Source: WTJH01 sp049889695 | GTDB lineage: Bacteria; Bacteroidota; Bacteroidia; Flavobacteriales; Flavobacteriaceae | Direction of reading: 5' to 3' | Assembly: GCA_049889695.1 (NCBI GenBank) | Contig: JBMHCX010000018.1 | Coordinates: 124,001-188,000, forward strand | Length of the DNA stretch: 64,000 nt | Shown here: in pieces, positions 26,178 through 34,496 of the stretch | Layout of the letters: each line of letters begins with the position of its first letter | Numbering within the stretch: the first letter of the stretch is position 1 | Program-made: the position numbers and the translations under genes | Notes under the pieces: generated by a model | What the model was told of the DNA's origin: nothing | Databases searched by the model: none | What the model saw: the letters and a program-made list of their open reading frames with translations, nothing else

Positions 26178-27554
26178 ATGAAAAATATCCTTACATATTT
26201 AGGCTTGACTGTTGTTAGTTCCCTTCTAACAACTTTCGTTGTGTTGAATTGGAAGGGGAATGTCCCCGAGCAATCTACCACTCCCCAACAAACCCTTATT
26301 CCAACAACCTACAGCTATAACAATAGTCCCGTTGCCAAAGGAAGCCTTACAGATTTTACAGCAGCTGCAGAAAAAACAGTTAATACGGTCGTTCATGTCA
26401 AAAATACCAGTGCTTATGGAGGCAATAGCTACATGCGTTTTTTTTACGGAGAAGAACCCAAGCGGATTGGAACTGGATCGGGAGTAATCGTTTCACCTGA
26501 CGGGTATATTATTACCAATCATCATGTCATTGAAGAAGCGACAGCTATCGAAATCACCACAAACGACAATAAAAAATACACGGCTCAACTCATCGGTTCT
26601 GACCCCACCGCAGATATTGCAATTTTAAAAATCGAAGCAGAATCACCACTTCCAGCCATTAGTTTCGGAAATTCCGACAATACCAAGGTCGGGGAATGGG
26701 TGTTGGCCGTGGGGAATCCCTTCAACCTAAATTCGACCGTAACCGCAGGTATCATCAGTGCAAAATCCAGAGATTTAAGCGAATATGATGGGAAAAATGA
26801 ATCTTATATCCAAACAGATGCCGCTGTCAACCAAGGAAATAGCGGTGGTGCATTGGTCAATACGCGTGGAGAACTGATAGGCATCAATACGGCAATCACT
26901 TCTATATCTGGCGGATTTGTCGGCTATTCATTTGCAGTTCCCAGCAACATTGCCCGGAAAATATTTGAGGATATACTGGAATACGGGAATGTACAGAAAG
27001 GCCTGCTCGGTGTTCAGGGCAGTGCATTGAATGCAGATCTTGCTCGAGAACTAGAAATCGAGGAAACAGAAGGATTTTATATTGCAAAACTGGTCCCTGA
27101 GATGGGTGCAGAAAGCGCCGGCCTAGCCGTAGGAGACATTATCACTTCTGTCGATGAAGTATCTATTCGGAAGTTTTCAGATCTGAGTGGTTATTTAAGC
27201 ACTAAACGACCCAACGATGTTGTCAACGTAATTTTTATCCGCGATGGCATCAAAAATGAAAGAAAGGTACGTCTAAAAAAGGTCGTTCGGGCATTACTTC
27301 TTGGAATGGAACTTCGTAATCTGAGCCCCTCCGAAAAGGAATCCTTACAAGAAGAAGCACCAGGAGTTTTCATCGATAAAAACGCTAACTACCGTTTAAG
27401 ACGGTATGGAATAGATGCTGGCTACAGGATTGCACAAATCAATAATCAACTGATTTCTAGCGTCGATGACATCGAGCGAATCGATCCTGAAGATATTCAA
27501 TCCATTCTTTTTGTGAGCCCTGACGGTATTCGAGAACGTATTCTCTTCAATTGA
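26178..27554 (+). CDS. Envelope serine protease, HtrA/DegP-DegQ type
   Basis: Periplasmic quality-control protease. 458 residues: N-terminal signal or anchor (about 5-25), trypsin-like domain with triad H116 (TNHHV), D146 (TADIAIL) and S222 (GNSGGAL), a PDZ domain about 265-350 (GLLGVQGS... GDIITSVDEV), and a weaker second PDZ-like region about 370-458. Its own promoter is visible. trmD follows after 13 bases. Confidence 0.93.
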   Translation: MKNILTYLGLTVVSSLLTTFVVLNWKGNVPEQSTTPQQTLIPTTYSYNNSPVAKGSLTDFTAAAEKTVNTVVHVKNTSAYGGNSYMRFFYGEEPKRIGTGSGVIVSPDGYIITNHHVIEEATAIEITTNDNKKYTAQLIGSDPTADIAILKIEAESPLPAISFGNSDNTKVGEWVLAVGNPFNLNSTVTAGIISAKSRDLSEYDGKNESYIQTDAAVNQGNSGGALVNTRGELIGINTAITSISGGFVGYSFAVPSNIARKIFEDILEYGNVQKGLLGVQGSALNADLARELEIEETEGFYIAKLVPEMGAESAGLAVGDIITSVDEVSIRKFSDLSGYLSTKRPNDVVNVIFIRDGIKNERKVRLKKVVRALLLGMELRNLSPSEKESLQEEAPGVFIDKNANYRLRRYGIDAGYRIAQINNQLISSVDDIERIDPEDIQSILFVSPDGIRERILFN

Positions 27555-27562
27555 TATCTTTG
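27555..27562 (+). promoter_or_regulatory. -7 element immediately before trmD
   Basis: TATCTTTG matches TAnnTTTG exactly, lying in the 13-base gap after the protease gene and five bases before the trmD ATG. A leaderless trmD transcript is possible alongside readthrough. Confidence 0.45.
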
Positions 27563-27567
27563 CATAC

Positions 27568-28254
27568 ATGCGCATAGATATCATTACGCTTTTCCCGGAA
27601 CTTTTAGAAAGTCCTTTTCAGGTGTCTATTATGAAGAGAGCTCTTGACAATGGAAAAGCAGAAGTTCACTTCCACAACCCCAGAGACTACAGTAATAATC
27701 GGTACAAACAGGTCGATGACTACCCCTTCGGAGGAGGCGCAGGTATGGTCATGATGGTTGAGCCTATAGATAAGTGTATTCAAGAATTAAAAGCTAAACA
27801 TGAGTACGATGAAATCATCTATTTAACGCCCGATGGGGAAACCCTTAACCAATCGATTGCCAATCAACTATCGCTTTCCAAGAACCTGATTCTATTGTGT
27901 GGACACTACAAAGGAGTAGATCAACGCGTTCGGGACCACTTAGTTACCAAAGAAATATCGATTGGTGATTTTGTACTATCTGGAGGAGAATTGGCGGCTG
28001 CAGTTCTGTGCGATAGCATTGTACGCCTATTACCCGGTGTTCTGGGAGATGAGTCCTCTGCCCTAACAGATAGTTTCCAGGACGATATGCTGGCCCCGCC
28101 TATTTATACTCGCCCAGCTAATTATAAGGGTTGGGAAGTCCCGGAAATTCTGACTTCAGGGAACACGCCTAAAATTGAAGAATGGCGAGAACAACAAGCC
28201 ATCACAAGAACTCAAGAGCGCAGACCTGACCTATTGAACGATACCGATCGATAA
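27568..28254 (+). CDS. trmD: tRNA (guanine-37-N1)-methyltransferase
   Basis: Forms m1G37 in tRNAs to prevent frameshifting. 228 residues with the SPOUT knot: MRIDIITLFPELLESPF at the start, ILLCGHYKGVDQRV and the SIGDFVLSGGELAA stretch forming the SAM pocket. Followed by rplS, the classical trmD-rplS order, although a separate -7 element precedes rplS. Confidence 0.96.
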   Translation: MRIDIITLFPELLESPFQVSIMKRALDNGKAEVHFHNPRDYSNNRYKQVDDYPFGGGAGMVMMVEPIDKCIQELKAKHEYDEIIYLTPDGETLNQSIANQLSLSKNLILLCGHYKGVDQRVRDHLVTKEISIGDFVLSGGELAAAVLCDSIVRLLPGVLGDESSALTDSFQDDMLAPPIYTRPANYKGWEVPEILTSGNTPKIEEWREQQAITRTQERRPDLLNDTDR

Positions 28255-28290
28255 GTTCCTAGAACTATTTTAAATTTCACAAATTAATTG

Positions 28291-28298
28291 TAATTTTG
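28291..28298 (+). promoter_or_regulatory. -7 element before rplS
   Basis: TAATTTTG matches TAnnTTTG. It is 67 bases upstream of the rplS ATG, so the mRNA would have a leader of roughly 60 bases (see findings). Confidence 0.5.
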
Positions 28299-28365
28299 CA
28301 CCCGACTTGTGAACCTCTGACGAAAACCGTGCATGTTCGCCGGTGATCATTTAAATTAAAAAAGC

Positions 28366-28710
28366 ATGGAAGCTTTAATCAACTTTGTACAAGACGAATT
28401 TGTTCAACAAAAAGATTTCCCAGACTTCTCTACTGGGGACACCATCACGGTATATTATGAAATTCGTGAAGGTGAAAAAGTAAGAACACAGTTTTTTAGA
28501 GGTGTTGTTATCCAGATCAAGGGAAGTGGGCGTACCAAAACCTTCACCATCCGAAAAATGTCTGGAACAGTAGGCGTAGAAAGAATCTTCCCTATCAACT
28601 TACCAGCCCTCCAAAAAATTGAAGTGAATAAAAAAGGGAAAGTACGTCAGTCACGTATTTACTATTTCAAACAGCTTCGTGGGAAGAAAGCTCGTATAAA
28701 AGAAGCTTAA
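28366..28710 (+). CDS. rplS: 50S ribosomal protein L19
   Basis: A 114-residue ribosomal protein lying at the 30S-50S interface. The family features FSTGDTITVYYEIREGEK, FRGVVIQIKGSG and the C-terminal RQSRIYYFKQLRGKKARIKE are intact. Own -7 element and leader upstream, strong terminator downstream. Confidence 0.97.
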   Translation: MEALINFVQDEFVQQKDFPDFSTGDTITVYYEIREGEKVRTQFFRGVVIQIKGSGRTKTFTIRKMSGTVGVERIFPINLPALQKIEVNKKGKVRQSRIYYFKQLRGKKARIKEA

Positions 28711-28724
28711 TTTCCATCTCTATT

Positions 28725-28752
28725 AATCCTTTCTTTTGAAAGGATTTTTTTT
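28725..28752 (+). terminator. Intrinsic terminator after rplS
   Basis: Perfect 9-base stem AATCCTTTC / GAAAGGATT around a TTTT loop, followed by a T run, 14 bases after the stop. Confidence 0.9.
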
Positions 28753-28819
28753 GGGATTAATCTGCTGATGACTCCTGATCGAAACCGAATTTATTGATTA
28801 TTTAAACTGAATTTGAATT

Positions 28820-30049
28820 ATGTCCAAAATTAAAGTAGCCCATCCTGTAGTGGAGATTGATGGGGACGAAATGACTAGAATCATTTGGAAATTTATCAAG
28901 GAACAACTCATCCTTCCTTATGTAGACGTTGAATTATTGTATTACGACTTGGGGCTTGAATATCGAGATGAAACCAACGACCAAGTAACGATCGATGCGG
29001 CAGAAGCCATCAAAAAATACAATGTTGGGATTAAATGTGCTACCATTACTCCCGATGAAGGACGCGTTGAGGAATTTAAACTCAAAAAAATGTATCGTTC
29101 TCCGAATGGTACTATTCGAAATATTGTTGGTGGAACCGTATTCCGCGAACCCATCATCATGAAAAATGTCCCCCGATATGTACAAGGATGGACGAAACCT
29201 ATCTGTATTGGTCGTCATGCCTTTGGAGATCAGTACAAGGCTACAGATATCGTTACGCAAGGGAAAGGAAAACTAACGATGACCTTTACCCCTGAAAATG
29301 GAGATGAGCCACAAACTTGGGAGGTCTATAACTTCCAAGAAGATGGTGTTGCCATGAGTATGTACAATATCGACTCCTCTATTTATGGTTTTGCTCGTTC
29401 ATGTATGAACCGCGCATTAGATAAAGGGTGGCCCTTATACCTTTCTACCAAAAACACCATCATGAAAGCCTATGATGGCCGCTTTAAAGATATTTTTCAA
29501 GAAGTATTCGAAAATGAATTCCAAGAGCGCTTTGAAGCTGCAGGCATCACTTACGAGCACAGACTCATCGATGATATGGTCGCCGCAGCCATGAAGTGGA
29601 ATGGTGGTTTTGTATGGGCTTGTAAGAACTATGACGGAGATGTACAGTCCGATACGGTAGCCCAAGGATTTGGTTCTTTAGGGCTTATGACATCTACCCT
29701 TGTTACCCCAGACGGAAAGACCTTGGAAGCAGAAGCTGCCCATGGAACCGTTACACGCCACTATCGTGAACACCAAAAAGGGAATGCAACTTCTACCAAT
29801 CCTATTGCTTCTATTTTTGCTTGGACGCGAGGTCTTGAACATCGAGGGAAGCTAGACGATAACCAAGCACTTGTGGATTTTTGCCACGCCTTAGAAGCGG
29901 TTTGTATTGAAACCGTTGAAAGTGGAAAAATGACAAAAGATTTAGCACTGTTGATTCACGGTAAAGAAATGAATGAAAGTCATTACTTAACCACACAAGG
30001 CTTCTTAGACGCCATCAAAGAAAATCTAGACAACAAGCTAAACGCTTAA
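28820..30049 (+). CDS. icd: NADP-dependent isocitrate dehydrogenase, eukaryotic-like type
   Basis: TCA-cycle oxidation of isocitrate to 2-oxoglutarate. 409 residues. The start VEIDGDEMTRIIW, the substrate motif SPNGTIRN and the NADP-site AAHGTVTRHYR identify the homodimeric class resembling eukaryotic IDH1/IDH2 rather than the E. coli Icd class. Monocistronic, with terminators on both sides. Confidence 0.96.
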   Translation: MSKIKVAHPVVEIDGDEMTRIIWKFIKEQLILPYVDVELLYYDLGLEYRDETNDQVTIDAAEAIKKYNVGIKCATITPDEGRVEEFKLKKMYRSPNGTIRNIVGGTVFREPIIMKNVPRYVQGWTKPICIGRHAFGDQYKATDIVTQGKGKLTMTFTPENGDEPQTWEVYNFQEDGVAMSMYNIDSSIYGFARSCMNRALDKGWPLYLSTKNTIMKAYDGRFKDIFQEVFENEFQERFEAAGITYEHRLIDDMVAAAMKWNGGFVWACKNYDGDVQSDTVAQGFGSLGLMTSTLVTPDGKTLEAEAAHGTVTRHYREHQKGNATSTNPIASIFAWTRGLEHRGKLDDNQALVDFCHALEAVCIETVESGKMTKDLALLIHGKEMNESHYLTTQGFLDAIKENLDNKLNA

Positions 30050-30054
30050 TTTAA

Positions 30055-30081
30055 AACGCTACTTCGGTAGCGTTTTTTTTT
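30055..30081 (+). terminator. Intrinsic terminator after icd
   Basis: Perfect 8-base stem AACGCTAC / GTAGCGTT with a stable TTCG tetraloop and a T run, five bases after the stop. Confidence 0.93.
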
Positions 30082-30114
30082 GCCCTCCATTTAAATTTTA
30101 AAGATCTTTATGCT

Positions 30115-30927
30115 ATGACATTCAAGAAGATCACTGAGGAGGATTCCCTATATAAGGACTTAGAGAAAACTCCTACAGCTACGCTTTTATCGCAAATGCA
30201 TGCTGAAAATATTAAATCTGTGCAGGCCCTCGAAAAGGCCTTGCCTCAGATTGAGAGCACGATAGAAAAGGTCGTTGAACAACTACAAAAAGGAGGACGC
30301 TTGTTTTATATTGGTGCAGGTACTAGTGGTCGTTTGGGTGTTTTAGATGCCAGCGAATGCCCCCCTACTTTTGGATCCTTACCCGACCAGGTCATGGGGC
30401 TAATTGCCGGAGGAGATAAAGCCTTAAGATATTCAGTTGAAAATGCAGAAGACGACAGCCTCCAGGGCTGGAGAGAACTATCGGAGCTGCACATTTCTCC
30501 TGCAGACATTGTGGTCGGTATAGCTGCTTCTGGAACAACTCCTTATGTGGTGGGAGCACTTCAGCAATGTCAAAAGAATAAGATCCCAACGGTAGGGATT
30601 TCGTGTAATCCTAACAGTCCTTTGAGTGGTGTAAGCGACTTTCCTATCGAGGTAATCGTGGGACCAGAATTCATCACGGGTAGTTCACGACTAAAAGCAG
30701 GAACTGCCCAAAAACTCGTTCTCAACATGATCTCGACAGCTACTATGGTGCGCTTAGGGAAAATACGCGGCAATAAGATGGTTGATATGCAGATCAAAAA
30801 TGAAAAACTCCTCCAACGAGGGATTCACATCATAATGGAACAGTCGGGAGTTTCAGCCATACAAGCGCAAGAGCTATTAGAAAAGACAGGGAGCGTACGC
30901 GAGGCAATTGCGCTTGCAAAAAAATAA
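30115..30927 (+). CDS. murQ: N-acetylmuramic acid 6-phosphate etherase
   Basis: Cleaves the lactyl ether of MurNAc-6-phosphate in peptidoglycan recycling. 270 residues with the SIS domain signature GAGTSGRLGVLDASECPPTFG (catalytic E81) and GSSRLKAGTAQK. A second catalytic Glu lies at ENAEDD. No MurNAc transporter or AnmK is adjacent in this window. The small membrane protein gene follows after 85 bases. Confidence 0.96.
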   Translation: MTFKKITEEDSLYKDLEKTPTATLLSQMHAENIKSVQALEKALPQIESTIEKVVEQLQKGGRLFYIGAGTSGRLGVLDASECPPTFGSLPDQVMGLIAGGDKALRYSVENAEDDSLQGWRELSELHISPADIVVGIAASGTTPYVVGALQQCQKNKIPTVGISCNPNSPLSGVSDFPIEVIVGPEFITGSSRLKAGTAQKLVLNMISTATMVRLGKIRGNKMVDMQIKNEKLLQRGIHIIMEQSGVSAIQAQELLEKTGSVREAIALAKK

Positions 30928-31000
30928 TCCTCAGCGAATTAATGTTAGATTACCATGTTAACCTATTCAACTGGAAAATCATTCATTTCTGCAGCTTAGT

Positions 31001-31008
31001 TATCTTTA
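31001..31008 (+). promoter_or_regulatory. Near-consensus -7 element before the 78-residue membrane protein
   Basis: TATCTTTA, one base off TAnnTTTG, four bases before the ATG at 31013. If used, the transcript is nearly leaderless. Confidence 0.35.
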
Positions 31009-31012
31009 TCCT

Positions 31013-31249
31013 ATGAACAAACAACTTCTCCAAAAGGGACTTCAGCGAATCGCATTTGCCATATTGGCAGCCTTTACGGGACCCGTTGTGCTTATGCAAG
31101 CCTTTCAGAATGAAGACCATCCCTGGTTTTGGCCGGTATTTGGAGTAGGGGCTCTTCTAGCGCTCTTAGCCATTGGTCTTGGCTTTTGGGGAATCCGGTT
31201 ACTGTTGAATGGACTTTTAGGGCCGAAAAAAAGACAAACTCCATCCTAA
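31013..31249 (+). CDS. Small membrane protein (DUF6095-like)
   Basis: A 78-residue protein with two clear membrane helices (about 12-32 and 40-66) and a basic C-terminus (GPKKRQTPS). I associate it from memory with the flavobacterial DUF6095 family found beside murQ; no function is known. The thrS promoter begins just after its stop. Confidence 0.65.
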   Translation: MNKQLLQKGLQRIAFAILAAFTGPVVLMQAFQNEDHPWFWPVFGVGALLALLAIGLGFWGIRLLLNGLLGPKKRQTPS

Positions 31250-31252
31250 GGA

Positions 31253-31283
31253 TTTGCGCCAGATTTAAGAAGAACTATCTTTG
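31253..31283 (+). promoter_or_regulatory. Bacteroidota-type promoter of the thrS operon
   Basis: TTTG at 31253-31256, 19-base spacer and TATCTTTG at 31276-31283, an excellent match to both phylum consensus elements, 20 bases before the thrS ATG. Confidence 0.8.
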
Positions 31284-31302
31284 CGCTAAAATATCTAACA
31301 GG

Positions 31303-33249
31303 ATGATCGAAATCCAATTCCCCGACGGGAATACTCGAAGCTACACTGCAGGAACTACCGCTCTAGAAGTAGCACAAGACATTAGCGAAGGACTCGCCCG
31401 AAATGTACTTTCGGCAAAATTTAACGATCAAACCATTGAAGCAAGCACGCCCCTGAGCGAAAATGGAATGCTTCAATTTTTCACTTGGAATGATACGGAG
31501 GGAAAAACAGCCTTTTGGCATTCCTCTGCACACGTATTGGCCCAAGCAATCTTAGATATTTATCCGGATGCTAAGCTAACGATAGGGCCAGCTATTGAAA
31601 ACGGTTTTTACTACGATGTCGACTTTGGCGAAACGTCTGTTTCAGAGAAAGACCTTCCGGCCATCGAAAAAAAGTTTTTAGAATTCGCACGGCAGAAGTT
31701 TAATTTTCAAATGAGGACTGCATCTAAAGCAGATGCATTGGCCTATTATAAAGAACGCAAAAACCCTTTTAAGGTAGAATTGATCGAAAATTTGGAAGAT
31801 GGCACGATCAGTTTTTGCGATCATGCCGATTTTACTGATCTCTGCCGTGGTGGGCACATCCCACATACCGGTTTCATCAAAGCCGTGAAACTATTGAATG
31901 TTGCGGGTGCCTACTGGCGTGGCGATGAGACAAAGCCTCAACTGACCCGCGTATATGGAATTTCATTCCCCAAGCAAAAAGAATTAAAGGCTTATTTAGA
32001 ACTGTTAGAGGAAGCGAAAAAAAGAGATCATCGTAAATTGGGAAAAAGCTTAGAGCTTTTCACTTTCTCACAAAAAGTAGGACAAGGACTTCCCTTATGG
32101 CTCCCCAAAGGGACGGCTTTAAGAGAGCGTTTGGAAAACTTCCTCAAAAAAGCCCAAAAAAAAGCGGGATACGAGCAAGTCATTTCTCCACACATCGGAA
32201 ATAAGGAATTGTACATGACCTCTGGTCATTATGAAAAATACGGGGCCGATAGCTTTCAGCCAATTGAAACACCCGCGGAAGGAGAATCTTTTTTACTAAA
32301 ACCGATGAACTGCCCCCATCATTGTGAAATTTACAAAAACCGCCCGTGGAGCTACAAAGACCTCCCAAAACGCTACGCAGAATTTGGGACGGTCTATCGA
32401 TACGAGCAAAGTGGTGAATTACATGGCCTCACCCGAGTACGTGGTTTTACACAAGACGATGCGCACATTTTTTGTACGCCCGACCAATTAGATGAAGAAT
32501 TTAAGAAGGTTATCGATTTAGTATTATATGTATTTCAATCTCTTGGTTTTGAAGACTTTGTTGCACAAGTTTCCCTCAGGGATCCTGAAAATCCAGGGAA
32601 ATATATCGGGTCTAATGAAAACTGGGACAAGGCAGAAAGAGCTATTGTAAATGCAGCTAAGGAGAAAGGACTGAACTATGTTATTGAAACAGGGGAAGCG
32701 GCATTCTATGGACCTAAATTAGACTTTATGGTACGCGATGCCCTTAACCGCCAATGGCAACTGGGAACGATACAAGTAGACTATAATCTACCTGAACGTT
32801 TTGATCTTACCTATAAAGGGGCAGACAATGAAATGCATCGTCCTGTGATGATTCATCGGGCTCCCTTTGGTTCGATGGAACGTTTCGTGGCCATCCTATT
32901 AGAGCACACTGGGGGGAACTTCCCGCTTTGGCTAACACCAGAACAAGTCATCGTGCTCTGTGTCAGTGAGAAGCATAAAAAATATGCTGAAAAAGTTTTA
33001 AATGAGTTAGAAAATAACGAAATTCGCGCCCTGCTAGATGATCGGAATGAGACAATTGGCAAAAAAATCCGTGAAGCGGAGATGGCTAAGTTCCCATACA
33101 TGATTATCTTAGGAGAAAAAGAAGCAACCGATGACGTTGTGTCGATACGAAAGCATCAACAAGGCGACATGGGAAGTATGAAAGTCGAAACTTTTGTTTC
33201 GATGATTCAGGATGAAATTGCCTCGACAATTTCAACATTTGAAGCGTAA
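31303..33249 (+). CDS. thrS: Threonyl-tRNA synthetase
   Basis: 648 residues from the ATG at 31303; the frame is open further upstream, but the promoter at 31253-31283 and the family start MIEIQFPDGN exclude that. Domains: TGS, the SAD/editing domain (HSSAHVLAQAI... HTGFIKAVKLLNVAGAYWRG), class II catalytic core with the zinc-site MNCPHHCEIY, motif 2 (FGTVYRYEQSGELHGLTRVR) and motif 3 (RAPFGSMERFVAIL), and anticodon-binding domain. Heads the thrS-infC-rpmI-rplT operon. Confidence 0.97.
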   Translation: MIEIQFPDGNTRSYTAGTTALEVAQDISEGLARNVLSAKFNDQTIEASTPLSENGMLQFFTWNDTEGKTAFWHSSAHVLAQAILDIYPDAKLTIGPAIENGFYYDVDFGETSVSEKDLPAIEKKFLEFARQKFNFQMRTASKADALAYYKERKNPFKVELIENLEDGTISFCDHADFTDLCRGGHIPHTGFIKAVKLLNVAGAYWRGDETKPQLTRVYGISFPKQKELKAYLELLEEAKKRDHRKLGKSLELFTFSQKVGQGLPLWLPKGTALRERLENFLKKAQKKAGYEQVISPHIGNKELYMTSGHYEKYGADSFQPIETPAEGESFLLKPMNCPHHCEIYKNRPWSYKDLPKRYAEFGTVYRYEQSGELHGLTRVRGFTQDDAHIFCTPDQLDEEFKKVIDLVLYVFQSLGFEDFVAQVSLRDPENPGKYIGSNENWDKAERAIVNAAKEKGLNYVIETGEAAFYGPKLDFMVRDALNRQWQLGTIQVDYNLPERFDLTYKGADNEMHRPVMIHRAPFGSMERFVAILLEHTGGNFPLWLTPEQVIVLCVSEKHKKYAEKVLNELENNEIRALLDDRNETIGKKIREAEMAKFPYMIILGEKEATDDVVSIRKHQQGDMGSMKVETFVSMIQDEIASTISTFEA

Positions 33250-33265
33250 TTTAAATTTGTAAGTC

Positions 33266-33817
33266 ATAGCAATACGTAGAAGAAGAACGAATCGCCCGGG
33301 GCGAGTTATCAAAGAAAATCCTCACCGGATTAATGAAAAGATCTATGCTCAGGAGGTACGCCTAGTCGGCGACAATGTTGAGGTAGGTGTTTACAAGTTG
33401 GGCAAAGCTCGAGCCTTGGCAGAAGAGCAGGAACTCGACTTGGTGGAGATTTCTCCAAAAGCAGTACCACCCGTTTGTAAGATTCTTGATTATAAGAAAT
33501 TCTTGTACGAGCAAAAGAAGCGTGAAAAAGCGATGAAATCTAAGGCCACTAAGGTCGTTATTAAGGAAATTCGTTTTGGACCGCAGACAGACGAACACGA
33601 CTATGAATTTAAAAAGAAACACGCGGAAAAGTTTTTAAAGGAGGGCGCTAAGCTAAAAGCTTTTGTGTTCTTCAAAGGCCGATCTATCGTGTTTAAAGAG
33701 CAGGGACAAATATTGCTTTTGCGTTTGGCCCAAGATTTAGAAGAGTTAGGTAAAGTAGAACAACTACCTAAACTAGAAGGAAAACGAATGACGATGTTTA
33801 TCGCACCAAAAAAATAA
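33266..33817 (+). CDS. infC: Translation initiation factor IF-3 (non-AUG start)
   Basis: 183 residues. The in-frame N-terminus reads (M)AIRRRTNRPGRVIKENPHRIN..., the usual IF-3 opening, but there is no ATG, GTG or TTG upstream of the conserved EVRLVGDN region: after the in-frame stop at 33260 the codons are GTC, ATA, GCA, ATA. I place the start at ATA 33266. A downstream TTG at 33398 would delete most of the N-domain. A rare start codon is a known feature of infC and lets IF-3 discriminate against its own mRNA. Sixteen bases follow thrS. Confidence 0.88.
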   Translation: MAIRRRRTNRPGRVIKENPHRINEKIYAQEVRLVGDNVEVGVYKLGKARALAEEQELDLVEISPKAVPPVCKILDYKKFLYEQKKREKAMKSKATKVVIKEIRFGPQTDEHDYEFKKKHAEKFLKEGAKLKAFVFFKGRSIVFKEQGQILLLRLAQDLEELGKVEQLPKLEGKRMTMFIAPKK

Positions 33818-33834
33818 ATTAAAACACAGCAGTC

Positions 33835-34032
33835 ATGCCAAAAATGAAGACCAAATCAAGTGCTAAAAAGCGTTTTAAATTGACCGGAAGCGGAAAAATT
33901 AAGCGTAAACACGCATTTAAAAGTCATATTTTAACCAAAAAGTCTAAAAAGAGAAAGCTTGCTCTTACCCACAGTGGATTGGTGCATGAGCGAGACGAAA
34001 ATAGTATAAAGGAACAATTGCGATTGAAGTAA
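33835..34032 (+). CDS. rpmI: 50S ribosomal protein L35
   Basis: A 65-residue, very basic protein beginning MPKMKTKSSAKKRFKLTGSG, the L35 signature. Seventeen bases after infC, in the conserved infC-rpmI-rplT order. Confidence 0.97.
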   Translation: MPKMKTKSSAKKRFKLTGSGKIKRKHAFKSHILTKKSKKRKLALTHSGLVHERDENSIKEQLRLK

Positions 34033-34065
34033 TTCTTCCTTTGGTTTTTAAAATAAGTTTCACCC

Positions 34066-34103
34066 AGAAGTTGTGCCTCTAAGTGCTTTTGCCGCCGACT
34101 TCT
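34066..34103 (+). promoter_or_regulatory. Candidate structured leader upstream of rplT
   Basis: In the 84-base gap between rpmI and rplT, AGAAGTTG (34066-34073) can pair with CGACTTCT (34096-34103) over eight positions with one G-U, enclosing 22 bases. No T run follows, so it is not a terminator. L20 controls its own operon through leader RNA in other bacteria; this could be such a site or an mRNA processing hairpin. Confidence 0.4.
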
Positions 34104-34116
34104 AAAAAATGTAATT

Positions 34117-34461
34117 ATGCCAAGATCAGTTAACTCTGTAGCGTCTAGAGCCCGACGTAAAAAAGTGCTCAAACAAGCAAAAGGATATTTCGGACGACGT
34201 AAGAACGTTTGGACAGTCGCCAAAAATGCTGTCGACAAGGCCATGCAATATGCCTATCGCGACCGTAAAACCAAAAAACGCAACTTTCGTGCCCTTTGGA
34301 TTGCTCGTATCAATGCAGGAGCAAGACAACACGGAATGTCTTACAGTAAATTTATGGGACAAATAAAGGCTAACAATATTGCGCTGAACAGAAAAGTTCT
34401 TGCAGACTTAGCTATGAATCATCCCGATGTTTTTAAGGCAATTGTCGAAAAAATAAAATAA
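34117..34461 (+). CDS. rplT: 50S ribosomal protein L20
   Basis: 114 residues, binds 23S rRNA early in assembly. The start MPRSVNSVASRARRKKVLKQAKG and the WIARINAGARQHGMSYSKF stretch are diagnostic. Last gene of the thrS operon, ended by a strong terminator. Confidence 0.97.
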   Translation: MPRSVNSVASRARRKKVLKQAKGYFGRRKNVWTVAKNAVDKAMQYAYRDRKTKKRNFRALWIARINAGARQHGMSYSKFMGQIKANNIALNRKVLADLAMNHPDVFKAIVEKIK

Positions 34462-34465
34462 GAAC

Positions 34466-34491
34466 AAGCCCTCTATCGAGGGCTTTTTTTT
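34466..34491 (+). terminator. Intrinsic terminator after rplT
   Basis: Perfect 8-base stem AAGCCCTC / GAGGGCTT around TATC, with a T run ending five bases before the arsC-like ATG. Confidence 0.92.
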
Positions 34492-34496
34492 GCGCT

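Noticed and set aside
31129..31302. Longer thrS reading frame overlapping the 78-residue membrane protein gene
   Set aside because: A consensus promoter lies inside it and the TGS domain begins at the ATG at 31303.
33398..33817. infC starting at TTG 33398
   Set aside because: This would delete about 44 residues of the conserved IF-3 N-domain that is encoded in frame upstream.
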